Notes: generated by a model not told the origin, from the letters alone. A stretch of DNA of 64,000 bases from Trichostrongylus colubriformis (GCA_963978905.1 OZ022259.1:44782727-44846726), one strand, 5' to 3'; shown: positions 1 to 10,930, counted from the stretch's first letter. A program made the numbers and translations.

Positions 1-415
1 CAGTAGAGTGTCTTTTGTATTGGCTATGAAATTTCCACATGAAAACTGATAAAAGTCTTCACATGGATCTACCTGAAAGCTTTTTCTCTTCATGTCGTCC
101 TAAGTAATTGAAGCCATTATAGGCCCTCATGTGGCTTGACAACAGATCTCGAAACTATGTTGCACCCACCCCTGTGACATCACAATCAATTTTTGATCAT
201 GCTTACATGAAGCTTTCCTGATGGCGATTGCCGGAGTTACTCACCTTGTAATCCACGGAGTAGTTTAAGTAATCAGTGAGTTTAGTGAAATCTGATGCGT
301 CCTTAATTTGCAGAGATTTTTCGCATGGGTTAGTAAACTGAAGGCTGTTGATACACGGAAGAATAATAAGCAGTCCAAAGTGCATGGTGAATTGCATCAA
401 TCTTAACCTGAACAT
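1..415 (-). CDS. M13 (neprilysin-family) zinc metallopeptidase, 5' end only
   Basis: M13 peptidases are zinc endopeptidases that cut small peptides at the cell surface or outside the cell. Exon 1 runs from the ATG at 415 down to 245. It encodes a short basic start, a hydrophobic stretch (FGLLIILPCINSL) that looks like a signal peptide or signal anchor, then QFTNPCEKSL. It ends at a strong donor (AAG/GTGAGTAAC). Exon 2 runs from 72 to the window edge after a CTTTCAG acceptor and encodes VDPCEDFYQFSCGNFI, which matches the conserved family start (PCxDFYxFxCGxW/F). Both exons are in phase 0 and the intron is 172 bp. The zinc-binding HExxH and the rest of the protein would lie left of the window. 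Internal Met codons at residues 7 and 11 are alternative starts. The family call rests on one motif of about 16 residues plus the signal peptide. Confidence 0.75.
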
Positions 416-1600
416 GTAATAAGAAGTTATGATTGGAATGTATCCACATTCACAGCGTTACAGCCACAGGTGTAGATCTTAATGTGGGCTATCGCGCGCA
501 AAAATGAGATTTGCGGAACATCTTTGTCCATGTCATGGAAGAATGCAAGAGAAACTGTCGAATCTAGATTGCTGACCTCTTCACTCCACTATTTCTTAGC
601 GGTAAGTGCTAGGACAGAAGACCTTGCTATTGAATTCGGCATTGTAAATAGCAACACCGAACAAAATAGCCCTTGGCTGGTTTTTTCGCAGGAATAGAAA
701 TAGCTCTGATTGGCATTTTCGACGGAACAGGAAAATTTTCGGAATGAACATAAACTTCAAGTTCTACCAGTTTCCATCTATCTAAGGGTTCCGAGAAGAG
801 ATACTGAAAGATTTAAGTGCCAACGCGGCTCCATTTCCCGGGAGACAACTGTGTAACTTCGTGTTATATTGTTCGGCAGACGGGATAGAACTCTTGGTAA
901 ATTTGATTTTAACCGTTGGTATTTTAGTGCTCAGAACTTGAGGTTGACCAGTTAGAATGAATCTATTTGTGCGGGTGGCAGACACAATTTGGCTTTTGTG
1001 AATCGGCACTAAAAGACAGCGGCACGCGAAGGCGGAGCAGATTAATGTCGCCGCTGTACGATGATTGACTGCAAAAGACGAAACGCGCTTCGATTTCCAT
1101 TAGAAAAAAGGTGGCTCTTGAGTGTACCAAATCATAACTTGCCTCTACAGCGAAGGAACAATTCAGAAACATTTAACCCCATTACATCCCTCAGGTTCAT
1201 TGATGTGCTTTGTGTATGTGTTATGTTTGGGCACTCCCAAATGTGTGGCCTTACGTGTATTTCTGTCCTAGTGGCAAACATCTTCAATGTCCCCGTCCCA
1301 TCCCGCACAAAATTCATGAGTGTCAACCCTCTAATGCTTGAAGAAAGGAAACGGACTCTGTGACCTTTGCTAATTTCCTGCCATTGAGCTTTATCATCAT
1401 ATCAGTTCCGACCAACCGTTGCTAACTTTTGCAGGTCACCCTACATCACATGACCGTCCAGGAAGTGGTAAAGAGACTGCCATTCTTTTCATCCACGCAT
1501 TTACCCACTTTGATCGGACTAGTCAAAACGTAACTACTTCGAGAACCGAACATACCTGCATGATGTTCAAGTGTGCGCGACATCAGATCAGAGCACCGTG
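416..1600. other. No supported gene, 5' flank of the peptidase gene
   Basis: This stretch lies upstream of the minus-strand peptidase gene and would hold its promoter. I found no convincing TATA box or trans-splice acceptor next to the ATG. Several short open frames overlap on both strands and none shows family similarity. A GTAAGT donor at 602 follows an open frame on the plus strand, but no partner exon could be found. Confidence 0.4.
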
Positions 1601-1629
1601 ATAGTCTAGCACCAATTAGTTCCTTCATA

Positions 1630-1760
1630 TTCGAGCGGTCGTATCCCCTATCATTTCTCCAGTTATCCCCTATCACAACCACTCACTTGCGGACGGACAG
1701 ACATACAGACCGACATGCAATCTGACGACCAAACTGACACATAAACCGACACACACAGTT
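1630..1760 (+). repeat. Interspersed repeat family G, copy 1 (GACGGACAGACATACAG end)
   Basis: The segment pairs a CCCCTATCAT motif with CACTTGCGGACGGACAGAC and an AGACAGACA-like tract. The same order occurs inverted at 10035-10130. It is a diverged interspersed repeat with no coding content. Confidence 0.5.
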
Positions 1761-1954
1761 AGCCGTCTATATAATAGAGTTCTATAATAGAGTAGACGTG
1801 TCACTCGAATGCTATGTTAATGTTGTCAGAGCATCCCTTGCCCTGCTCTATATAATTTGTTTATTATGTCTGTGCGCGGGTCCGTCCGTTTATCGCGAAT
1901 CCCGTGATACAGGATATAAGGTTTGTAAAAGGGACGCTAGTGGCGAAAGCCATC

Positions 1955-2420
1955 AAAGACGTTACCTTTCGCGTTGATCCTATCAGCTGAAACCCCTAGG
2001 TGTTTTGCGGAGTGAGATAGGGACATTAATGACATAAGTGATGCAAGCTGATAACATTTGATAGGATTCGATAAGGTACTTTAGAAGGCAGATCTCGCCA
2101 TATACGTTTCATCTTTTGCACTAACTCTATAGCGCTGACACTCATACGTGCTTAGTAGTGTGGGACGGGGGTCATTGGTAAAAGGGTGATCCAAACTGAT
2201 GACGTTTATAAGAAACAGAAACAAGCCTGAGAAAGCAAATTTCGCCAAGGCTGTTACACTTTCCGTGTTGATTCTAGAGCACGGACACTCATAGGTGTTT
2301 TGCGGGGTGGGACGGGGGCGTAAGTAGTGAGTAGTTCAAGCTGATAACGTTCGATAATTTTTGATGAAAAGCGTCGGAAGGCAGATGTTGCTAACTCCGT
2401 TTCCCTCTTTCGGCTGACAG
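1955..2420 (+). repeat. Diverged tandem units of repeat family F
   Basis: At least two diverged units share the order GTTGAT, CACTCATAGGTGTTTTG, GTGGGACGGGGG, AAGCTGATAA, then GAAGGCAGAT. A third unit is partial. An inverted relative lies at 5050-5270. No protein is predicted. Confidence 0.5.
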
Positions 2421-3286
2421 TGGAATGTTCGCATTCACGTATTGCAGGGTCAGAAAACATCAACGGCGACTTATCGATTCTGATAACGGCTCACAGGGGC
2501 TGATATGAGCAACAATGAAGTGGATGGAATGAAATCCAGTACACCGCTTACTACTAATATACGACCACTAAGTAAAAATGTTTGATGCTCAGTGCCACCG
2601 ACTGATCATATCTTGTTTATGTTCTGATATAGTTGCCGATGTTACGATCTCAATATCATCTAGCGTTCCAAATAATAGTCTTTTGATGCTGCAATCTACA
2701 TGTATGGCCATGATACGACACTGCTGCATCGCACTGAGTGTCAGCATTCTGGAGCAGCGTGCAGACATGTAGAGTTGTCGAAGAAACAGTGCTTTTCGGA
2801 CAAGACCAATCAGAGAGTGAGTAATTGAGTGAGTAAAAACGATCGTAGTTTTTTAACCAAGTCATGGACGGCTCTCAACTACTATGAAGTGCATAGAGGC
2901 TGGAAAGAAGTGTTGGACCTTACCATCAGGAATACAGTCGCAGAACTCCGACTTCTATGGTTAAAGGGTAGCACAAATGAATGGCTCTGTTGAACCATAT
3001 CGTTGAGTTGATCCTCTTGATATTGTCATATATACCACCCTTCAGTAAGTGCCGTGTGATGGGAGAGGTACATTGCGTAGTCAAGATTTCTCTATTATAT
3101 AAACCAGCAACTTCGTGTGTCTGTTTGTCGGTATATGGTACTTGTAAGTATATATGAGTCTCTGTCCAGTATCTGTCCGTCCACATATAATTGTGATAAG
3201 AGAGTCGATGAGAAAAACAACCGCTCACGGAGAGGAGCAACAAACGGTCAGTAGCATTGGCCTAAGAATGTGATGGTACCATCCAC
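2421..3286. other. No feature seen
   Basis: Only short open frames on both strands, with no motif or repeat identity recognised. A short tract around 3110-3185 rich in CTGTCCGT-type words may be a decayed end of repeat family G. Confidence 0.35.
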
Positions 3287-3560
3287 TTAGGCAGCGTTTA
3301 TAGTTTCGGAAATTGCGGGATTGCAGAATTGCGGAATTTACGGAAAAGCGTCCGATAGGCATCGACTGGAAGAACTGCGGAATTCGCGAAATTGAGGAAA
3401 GAAGAATAAATACGTATCCATCGGGAGAGTTGTAAAATTAGTGGGAATGCGGAAATGCAGAATCGTGGAATTCTGCAGAAATAGAGAATTATGGAAAGCG
3501 CAGAGTTCACATGTGCGGTGCATTCTACGCAGCTCCTCATTCCCAAAAGGATACTGGACT
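3287..3560 (+). repeat. One end of a PIF/Harbinger-like MITE after a TTA site
   Basis: TTA at 3287-3289 is followed by GGCAGCGTTTATAG and then AATTGCGGAAT-type minisatellite words and AATACGTATC. The terminus and internal words match the complete element at 37807-38736, which starts GGCAGCGTTCATAC. No opposite terminus was found, so this copy looks truncated. Short open frames here are repeat artefacts. Confidence 0.55.
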
Positions 3561-4019
3561 GTTTTTTTTGAATCAATTTTCTTTCTGATTCTCATCTCGG
3601 GATCCCTCTTTACAATCTTCCTTTGCAGGCTTACTGCAGATGCTACTATTAGCTGTTGATTAGGTTGTACTACATATTAGCTGTTGGTCAGATATTTGCT
3701 TTGGAAGTGTCAGTAGTGACAATCGTCGGGTGTCGCGCTGGGGTAACGTGGCTATGGGGATACCATAGCTTATCAGCACTCACACGTATAACATGTTGAG
3801 CCGGTTGGCCAATATCGGCATCGAACCGTGAAGCTGGAAGCTTTAGAAATGAATTTTGATATTTTTAATTTTTGATAACTGCTGTTTATCGCCGCAGCTC
3901 GCGATGCGAAAGTTACTACAAGGATGCTGAGTTACGATGGATGCTCAACACGTTAAACGTGTGAGTGCTGATAAGCTATGGTAATATACCATTCAAAAAG
4001 CTGAGTTAAGGTGAGGGTG

Positions 4020-4091
4020 TTGTCGGTAGTGTAATGGATTAGCACATATCCCCGAAAAGGATGAAGTGCGGGTTCGAATCCCGTCCGGCAT
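4020..4091 (+). tRNA. tRNA-like pseudogene (anticodon-position bases GAA)
   Basis: It folds as a 72-nt cloverleaf: D stem GTGT/GCAC, anticodon stem TATCC/GGATG, T stem GCGGG/CCCGT, and B box GGTTCGAATCC. The acceptor stem has six pairs plus one mismatch. The anticodon loop is CCGAAAA, so the usual U33 is C. Because it sits inside a repeated unit, a retroposed or SINE-like origin is more likely than a working tRNA. Confidence 0.55.
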
Positions 4092-4317
4092 TGAAGCTTT
4101 TGCCCATAACTCAGCATCCTTGCAGTAGCTTTCGCATCGCGAGCTGCGGCGATAAACAGCAGCTATCAAAAATTAAAAATATCGAAATTCATTACTGAAG
4201 CCTTCAGCTTCACGGTTCGATGCCGATATTGGCCAACCGGCTCAACACGTTATACGTGTGAGTGCTGATAAGCTATGGTAAATATACCATTCAAAAAGCT
4301 GAGTTAAGGTGAAGGTG

Positions 4318-4389
4318 GTGTCGGTAGTGTAATGGGTTAGCACATATCCCCGGAAAGGATGAAGTGCGGGATCGAGTCCCGTCCGGCAC
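4318..4389 (+). tRNA. tRNA-like pseudogene (anticodon-position bases GGA)
   Basis: All arms of a 72-nt cloverleaf pair, including a seven-pair acceptor stem (GTGTCGG with CCGGCAC, one G-T). The A-box region is TAGTGTAATGGG and the B box is GGATCGAGTCC. The anticodon loop CCGGAAA has C at position 33, which argues against function. It is the second copy in the 3764-4427 repeat cluster. Confidence 0.55.
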
Positions 4390-4475
4390 CGAAGCTTTTG
4401 CCCATAACTCAGCATCCTTGTAATCACCAGTAAGTTCCCCGTACCCTGTAATACCTGTTAAAGTCAACATTCCGC

Positions 4476-5013
4476 GGCGCTCATGTACTATGGGGGTGGC
4501 ACTCAAAAACACTTTTCAGGAAGTGGAAATTTTTTCCTCACCCTGAGAGGTTAAGAAGGAGCTCCGAAGAGTGTTCTCAACCAGAAAAAGTATGAAAAAA
4601 TATTTGCTACCAGAAAAATATTCACCCATTCCGAAGCCCCTTCCCCCTCAAGGCTTAGGCAAAAACCACATTCCCCGGTTTGCACTGATATCTTAGTGCC
4701 TTACAACTCATTAAAAACATAATACTAGAACAGACACGCATAAAAACCCGAAGAACAAAAAAAGAGACAATGAATAACAAGGACCAAGCATTTAGCCTAA
4801 GCCTTGGAGGAGGGAAACACTTCACACACGGGAGATCATCAATGGCAGGCAGGATTTTGCTTGTTTACTTACTTTCAACATTTCAGAATAAAAGCACCTT
4901 AATGACAATCGGACACGTTGATATCACATGTTCTGAAGGTATGTAAAGGAATAAATTCTCTGTTGTAATTTCAAATGTGGTTTCGAGTGCCACCCCCATA
5001 GTAAATGAGCGCC
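4476..5013. mobile_element. Palindromic-end MITE, copy 1, 8-bp target duplication CATTCCGC
   Basis: The terminal inverted repeats begin GGCGCTCATG and continue through CTATGGGGGTGGCACTC for about 30 bp. CATTCCGC flanks both sides (4468-4475 and 5014-5021). A second copy lies at 39121-39886 with a different 8-bp duplication, which fixes the ends of the family. There is no transposase frame, so it is non-autonomous. An 8-bp duplication fits hAT or Merlin machinery, and I cannot decide between them. Confidence 0.85.
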
Positions 5014-5049
5014 CATTCCGCTCACTGTTAACCATTAGAGCGAAACGAA

Positions 5050-5270
5050 TCTGACAACATTAGCCTTTTGACGCTCCTTATCGAATGTTATCAATAGTCT
5101 TTGGTTTCGATCACCCTCCATTGACGTGTCCGTCCCACCCCTCAAAATACCTGTGAGTGTAGGCGCTTTAAGGTCGAAAGGTGAAATCGATTTGGCGACA
5201 TTAGCCTTGCAAGGCTCCTTATCAGACTTTATTGGTTATCACTTTCGGACTACCAGCGTTGGGGTCCCCT
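5050..5270 (-). repeat. Repeat family F, inverted copy
   Basis: Read on the minus strand, this matches the units at 1955-2420 through CACTCACAGGTATTTTG, GGGTGGGACGG and GATAACATTCGATAAGG words. It is non-coding. Confidence 0.45.
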
Positions 5271-6405
5271 TACCACACCCTATATTTCTTGTGAAATTCC
5301 GTATTCCACCTTTGCTGCGACGCGATATATGAATCTCCGGTCAAACAGACACACAAAAACAAACACACAGGCAAAAACGACACACTTAACGACCGTATAC
5401 AAGGTAGAATTTTTATCACGTCTCATCCCTGAACTTTCTTCCCGATTCGAGGCTCAGCTGAAAGTAGAGGAAAAGAAATTTACGCTCGATTTCATAAACA
5501 ACGGTGGTCGTGTCGATCGAGCTCCTTTTGCACAACATCGCCACGAATCGCACGCAGTAGCCAGCCAACATATACTATTATACTAAAAACTTGAGCGAAA
5601 GCAAGGGATGTAGTTGGTAGTATATTCTTACGACTACGTTTCCAGCTTCCGTAAGTTGCTAGGAAGGACCGTACGGCAACCGCACACCAAAGACGTACCA
5701 CTGACTACTTATCTGCCTTTCATCTGACCGCTTTGACCATTCATCTTTCCCTTTTTAGGGGAGCGTTAATCACATCTGAGCAGATTTCAAAAAACCTGCT
5801 AGTTCCTGTTCATCGCAGCGATTTAACAAGCTGAGCAACTCTTCGTCAGCATGGGGAGTCCCTTTGAATAAAGCATGTAGCACAAACGCCCACACACGAG
5901 TGAGGAAGTGTATTCGCACAACCAACCTTCTGCGAGCTAATTCTTTGTTGAAATGAGTGCTTAGCAAACCTTATCTTTTGACGGCAGATTATTGACAATA
6001 TCTCGACTTGATTCTGATCATGAAATGGAATGAACGAGAATTTATTGGCTGAATGACGATAATTAAGTGCGTTTCATGTTGGTCACTGAGGAAGCGAGCG
6101 AACTGAACCCTCTAGAGAAACAGCTGGTTGTGAGTTGATCAACAACAATCAGATCTGTGACTGGCACTCGTTTATACATGAGTAGCCCGGGCTTCAAGTA
6201 AAATCTCAAGTAAACCTAGTCTTCGCGCTCATCGATGAAAGCAGAAGTGCTAGTTCACTCCACGATGTAGAGGAAATTAGTGAATCTCTTAAACACTGAA
6301 AATAAGCCATCCTTTAAAGTTTCAATTCATACCGCACGGTACATAAATGAGTTTTTTTTTGTACCAGATGAGTTGTCACACAGACTTCGCGAATAAAACG
6401 ATAGT
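5271..6405. other. No supported gene
   Basis: Only short frames on both strands. A CACACAAAAACAAACACAC-type tract lies near 5345. There is a weak simple-T run near 6352. Nothing resembles a splice-linked exon set. Confidence 0.35.
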
Positions 6406-6423
6406 ATCATAGTATGGAAATGG
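6406..6423 (+). repeat. Target-site duplication of RTE-A, left copy
   Basis: ATCATAGTATGGAAATGG here is repeated exactly at 9541-9558, on the other side of the retrotransposon. Confidence 0.9.
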
Positions 6424-6699
6424 GTGGTGACGTCCGTGCCTCCAAGTGGTGCCACTGGATCTGCTCGCTTTGCAACGGGCCGAGCTGAAGGCGGACACTC
6501 GATGTAGTTGGGAGGCCTTCGTGACAGGCCGGTCTACGAACAACCCGTCACATCAAATGGTTTGATGCCACCCAATGGAATTGTGGAAATGCTACGGCGC
6601 TCGCGAACCGACGCGCACTTGCAAAGCCCGGCAAGTGTGAAAAATATGCGAGGGTCCGGTGCAAGGACGGCATCGGAGGGCAACTGAGTTAGTCCAAAT

Positions 6700-7494
6700 G
6701 TGTGATGACGCTTGGAAGACGCGCATCGCAACGGTGAATGTCGAATCACTGACAGGCCGCTCATGCGAGCCGGCAGAAGCTTTAGAAAGAAGACGTGTCG
6801 ACATATGCGCCGTGCAAGAAACGAAATGGTCAAGTTACAAGTCAAGGGAGCTTGGCCGTGCTTCAAAGCCATTCCCTGTGGCGGCCCTATACCTCTTACT
6901 GGTGTCGGTATTATCGTCGGGAACCGTTTTCGTGACACAATCGCAGGCGTTGAACGATACGATGACCGTTTAATGAAAATTGTCTTCGTTGTCGAACAGA
7001 AACATTATCATTTCTTTTCTGCATACGCCCCACAAACTGGCTGCTCTGACTCAGTTAAAACTGAATTCTGGAGCCGGCTCGACGAGAAGATAGCCGAAGT
7101 ACCATCAGAGGACGCTATTATTGTCGCGGAAGATCTTAATGGGCACATTGGTGCCACGAAGGAAGGCTATGGTTGTCACGGTGGCTTCGGTTACGGGTCA
7201 CGTAACGAAGACGGCGAGCGAATTCTCGAGTTCGCAAACTCGCATAGTCTTACAATCGTCAAAACGAAATTTTGGAAGCGTGACTCTCATCTCATAACAT
7301 TCCACAGAGGGAAAACCAGAACACAGATCGACTTCATCCTTGTCAGACAGAGAGACCAAGGGCTTGTCACAGACGCGAAGGTAATACCCTACGAAACAGT
7401 CGCCACACAACATCGACCGCTGATCTGCACACTGAAAATAACACCTCCAAGGATGAAGCACTTCGAAGTGAGCGGACCAACGAGAATCAAATAG
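6700..7494 (+). pseudogene. RTE-A AP endonuclease domain, frameshifted
   Basis: The endonuclease nicks target DNA to prime reverse transcription. DICAVQETKW (near 6803-6832) supplies the catalytic glutamate in one frame. The remainder reads in another frame: SAYAPQTG, then AEDLNGHIG, RTQIDFILVR and QHRPL. The DLN motif and the final His are present. The Asp that normally precedes this His (SDH) is replaced by Gln, and the first Gly of GDLN is Glu. The domain order and spacing are those of RTE elements. The switch between frames shows at least one indel. Confidence 0.88.
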
Positions 7495-7685
7495 TGGCAG
7501 CTGAAGAATAAAGAGTCGGATGTCATTACTCGTGTACGACTACCAGTACTAACCACTGGGAGACCTGGAAAAGGATAGCCGAGTCGAAAACGCACGCTGC
7601 TCGCTCTGAACTCGGTACTACGAAGCAAGGTCGACGTAAAATTGACAAGTAAGCATGGCTGTGAACAGACGACGTCAGAGGAAAA

Positions 7686-9431
7686 GTGCGTGAAAAGAAG
7701 AGAATCTATCACTCATTCCTCAATGACAAGACTGTCAAAAACTGGCTGAAGTATCGTGAAGCAAAAACTGCGGCAAAGAAGTCTGTGGTGCTGCTAAAGC
7801 TGCCTATTCTGAGTTTGGGAAGACTTGAAACACGTGACGGGGAGCGATACCTTTACCGACTTGCCAAAGCTCGACACCGCCAAAACGAAGATATCGAAAA
7901 TTTTCATGGCATCAACGACGATCAAGGACTTCTCATAATGGATCGCAGGAAAGTGCTCAAGAGATGGCGGAAGTACTTCGAGCAAATATGCACCGAGGAA
8001 TTTAGCCATCCATCCATCCCTTCCGCACCACCAACATTTTGCCCTTTCCAGGAGATTGCAGTCAATGAGACTGAAAAGGCCTTGAAGAAGATGAAGTCAG
8101 GAAAAACGACAGGACCTGGTGACATAGAAGCTGATCTTTGGAAGTCACGGTACTGGAACACAGCTGAATGGTTCACGAAGTTCCTTAACCTAATCATCAA
8201 AGAGAAGAAGTTCCCTGAAGAATGGCAGAAGAGCTTGACGATTTCGATCTGGAAAATTAAGGGAAGTCCCGCAGAATGCAAGAACTACCGTCCAACCCGC
8301 TTGCTATCTCACAGTATGAAAATTTTCGAGCGTATTGTTGATGGCCGCCTTCGTGATGTCATCCAACTTTCCTCCAAACAGTGCGGGTTTGTAGCCGGAA
8401 GTGGTACTGTAGATACCATTCATGCTGTACGTATTCTGCTAAAAAAACATCGCGAAAAACAATAACCTGTGCACCTTGCCTTTCATGACTAGGAAAAGGT
8501 TTTTTATCGAGTGCCACAAGAAGTGATATGGTACGCCTTGCGGCAGCACAACATTCCGGAAGAGCTCATTGAATGGGTGCGTATACTCGATTCGAGTCCA
8601 AAAAGCCGAGTACGAAGCCCAGCAGGTATCTCGGTGGAATTTCCTTTCTCAGTTGGAGTACACCAAGGTTTGGCCCTTTCGCCACTCCTTTTCATTACTG
8701 TCATGGACACCATCTCACGAGACCTACAGTAGGAGCCCCCATGGACACTTTTCTACGCTAATGACGTCATTCTTGCTTGTAAAGACAAAAAGGAACTCAA
8801 AAAGGAAGTGCAAGCATGGTGCGATCGCTTGGCGGCGTTCGCACTTAGGTTGAATGTCGGGAAGACTGAATATATGGCGACAGACATGAACGACTCAAGC
8901 TCTATTATGATCAATAGCACTGTGCTTTCGCGTACAACCAGCTTTAAATATCTTGGCTCGACGATTACATCCGTTGGCAGCCTGGAGCACAAAGTCAATT
9001 CACGCATCAGTTCCGCCTGGATGAAATGGCGCTCGGTGACGGCGTTCTCTGCGACAAGAACATACCAGAACGACTCAAGTCAAGGATCTATAGAAACGTT
9101 GTTCGTCCAAACGCGATCTAGAGCTGAGACGTGGCCTGTTACTAAAGAAGTTGAAGCACGTCTCAACGTGATGGAGACGAAAATGCTGCGTTGGACGGCC
9201 GAAATAACGCGTTTGGAGCATGTTCGGAATGAAGCCATAAGGCAAAAGTTTGGCGTGGCTCCAATGACTGACAAAATACGCGAAGCTCGGCTGCGTTGGT
9301 ACGGTCACTTCCTGCGAGCTAGTGAAAACGCCGTGTGCAAATCAGGCCTCTATCTCAAAGTGAACGCAGTGCGGCCGAGAGGACGGCCCAAGCAGCGCTG
9401 GCTCGACACATTCGTGCTGACTGTGGACTAG
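7686..9431 (+). pseudogene. RTE-A reverse transcriptase and C-terminal region, broken
   Basis: The first block reads through KMKSGKTTGPGDIEADLW, KNYRPTRLLSH and QCGFVAGSGTVDTIHAV, typical RT motifs, and stops at 8463-8465. The next block (8511-8732) contains the template-binding region, with SVGVHQGLALSPLLF in place of RQGxxLSPxLF. The active site at 8754-8765 reads YAND instead of YADD, so polymerase activity would be lost. The last block (8808-9431) includes LNVGKTEYM, FKYLGSTI, MLRWTAEI, RLRWYGHFLR and RPRGRPKQRW, which are the RTE C-terminal hallmarks. It is a dead copy. Confidence 0.9.
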
Positions 9432-9540
9432 CCGGCATAACCCCGGCACAAGCATTCAATCGAGAAGAGTGGCGTCAACGTACAAGGAAAGCGGGCCCCG
9501 CGATTGAGCGGAACAAACGCTGAAGAAAAAGAAGAAGAAG

Positions 9541-9558
9541 ATCATAGTATGGAAATGG
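9541..9558 (+). repeat. Target-site duplication of RTE-A, right copy
   Basis: This exact 18-bp copy of 6406-6423 follows the GAA-rich tail directly. Confidence 0.9.
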
Positions 9559-10034
9559 TCTATATTGACCAACCATATGGAAGGAGTCCGTATCGCACAA
9601 CTCTACACTGATAGTACCAGATGAGTTAGCGTTCAATTAGTGTTAAACCTCTACAAACACCTATCGTTACTCGATTTCACGTACTTTTGCGGTTGTAACC
9701 TTCCGTTTTATATCGAAACACGAAGTATGTTCACTTGCTGAGCTGTGAGTTCTTAAGCCTATTATCTATCAATAATCTAGTCATTTACCACAGTATATCG
9801 CTTCCCTGAAAAAGGTCACCAGTTTAGTACAAAGGTCAGATATCTCGTGTTACAGTGATATCGAAAATCAATGCTAATGAGTCAGGAACGAAGGGTGTTC
9901 AACCACTGGTCATTTAGCACAGGGCTTCAGTGCTCGCTGTCGGGAGCTTAGATAGATTAGCGTTATTTTGGATTGATTGCATCAATCGATAATTCTTTAT
10001 ACATTCACTGAGCGAATGATCCTTTCGTACCCCC
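9559..10034. other. No feature seen
   Basis: AT-rich spacer with no open frame of interest and no recognised repeat. Confidence 0.35.
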
Positions 10035-10130
10035 TTTAACTTGTGTATCGGTTTGTATGTCAATCTGTACATCTGTCCGGTCGCAAGTGACTGCTTGTCA
10101 GAACGGATGATAGGGGATATCGACCGCTTA
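10035..10130 (-). repeat. Interspersed repeat family G, inverted copy
   Basis: It matches 1630-1760 on the opposite strand through CACTTGCGACCGGACAGAT and CCCCTATCAT. Confidence 0.5.
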
Positions 10131-10169
10131 AAGAGAGCTTTAGGGCTTACGTGGCCATTGATAAATCCC

Positions 10170-10460
10170 TGAAAGAAGTTACTTGCATAATAACTATGAG
10201 CCTAAGAACGCAATCTGTGGCGAAATCCCGGTGAAAAAGTGCGCCTCCGAGCAGTAGAAACGGCTCAACGGATAAGCGCTGCCGCCTTTGGATGATCGAC
10301 CCCGCCTCCAAGCGGCGTGATTCTTGGTTGGCTACGATTAGAGTAGCCAAGGATATGCGGTGAGATTGGAGGTATTGCGGCGCGTTTTCGCAGTCTTAGC
10401 CTGAAGCTCACTTCAGAAAAAGATGCTGTCGTACCTCCAAACATTTCCTTGTGTTTACTT
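10170..10460 (-). repeat. GC-rich repeat family H, inverted copy
   Basis: Read on the minus strand it matches 12395-12790: GACAGCATC, TCTGAAGTGAGCTTCAGGCT, a CATCCTTGGC region, GGAGGCGGGGTCG, then GGGATTTCGCCACAGATT. It is non-coding; the overlapping frames are artefacts. Confidence 0.6.
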
Positions 10461-10569
10461 GGCAGCATGCCAACGGACATTTTGTTCGGAGTGTCCGCCT
10501 CTTGAGGGAAAGGTCGTCCGCGTTAGGAATCATCAAGAGAAGGGGTCATATTTCTCGGGTTTTTGGTCA

Positions 10570-10685
10570 CTTCCATCCGTTTTTTCTCCGCTGTCCTGTT
10601 ACTAGACATCCCGACTTTCATATGCACTACTTCTTTTACTTTTCGTCCGAATTTACCCTAATGCTTCCTTTGATGTATGGAGATG
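10570..10685 (+). repeat. Fragment resembling the right part of the J-type TTAA repeat
   Basis: CTGTTACTAGACATCCCGAC and a GAATTTACCC word align by eye with the segments ending in GGTGTCTTT at 48500-48575 and 63310-63410. The terminus itself is missing here. Confidence 0.3.
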
Positions 10686-10849
10686 CTAAGTAGGACTATC
10701 ACATCATCGTTGCGAAGCACTTTCCACTTATATAAACACCTAAACGTACATCTCACCCTTTCTACGGTGTGCTGACGTCGCAGTAGGTGTCAGCACACTG
10801 GGAGGCATGCAAATATGTTGAGTTGTCGGACGAGTAGAGCCGTTTGCAC

Positions 10850-10930
10850 TACAAAATGGGTGCTTGCATGCAGTGCTTTCATGTGTAGCACCAATGGTGT
10901 AACGGTATCCTCTTTGTACGGTACATACCC
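10850..10930 (-). repeat. Short interspersed repeat E, inverted copy
   Basis: The reverse complement reads GATACCGTTACACCATTGG then TGCTACACATG and AAGCACTGCATG. This matches plus-strand copies at 14335-14400 and 14795-14840. Confidence 0.5.

Larger units (their letters stand above)
3764..4427 (+). mobile_element. Cluster of a tRNA-like repeat: one inverted arm and two direct units
   Basis: The unit contains a tRNA-like segment, GAAGCTTTTGCCCATAAC, a GCGATAAACAGCAG block, GGCCAACCGGCTCAAC, a CACGTTATACGTG hairpin, and ATGGTAAATATACCAT. A reverse-complemented arm occupies about 3764-3931, and two direct tRNA-like segments follow at 4020 and 4318. The same module forms the discrete element at 32831-33412. 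No clear target duplication was found around this cluster, so it may be rearranged. The pol III-type boxes suggest a tRNA-derived SINE-like family. Confidence 0.65.
6424..9540 (+). mobile_element. RTE-clade non-LTR retrotransposon (RTE-A), near full length, inactive
   Basis: The 3.1 kb insert is bounded by an exact 18-bp target duplication. It carries an AP-type endonuclease, then a reverse transcriptase and a C-terminal region, and ends in a GAA-rich simple tail (GAAGAAGAAG), which is usual for RTE elements. About 3 kb is close to the length of a complete RTE. The coding region is broken by several frameshifts, a stop at 8463-8465, and mutation of the polymerase active site. Confidence 0.92.

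Noticed and set aside
482..601. Possible first exon ending at a GTAAGT donor
   Set aside because: No acceptor-linked partner with matching phase was found downstream, and the acceptor near 690 leads straight into stops.
6534..6938. 134-codon minus-strand frame
   Set aside because: It is antisense to the RTE-A endonuclease and its leader.
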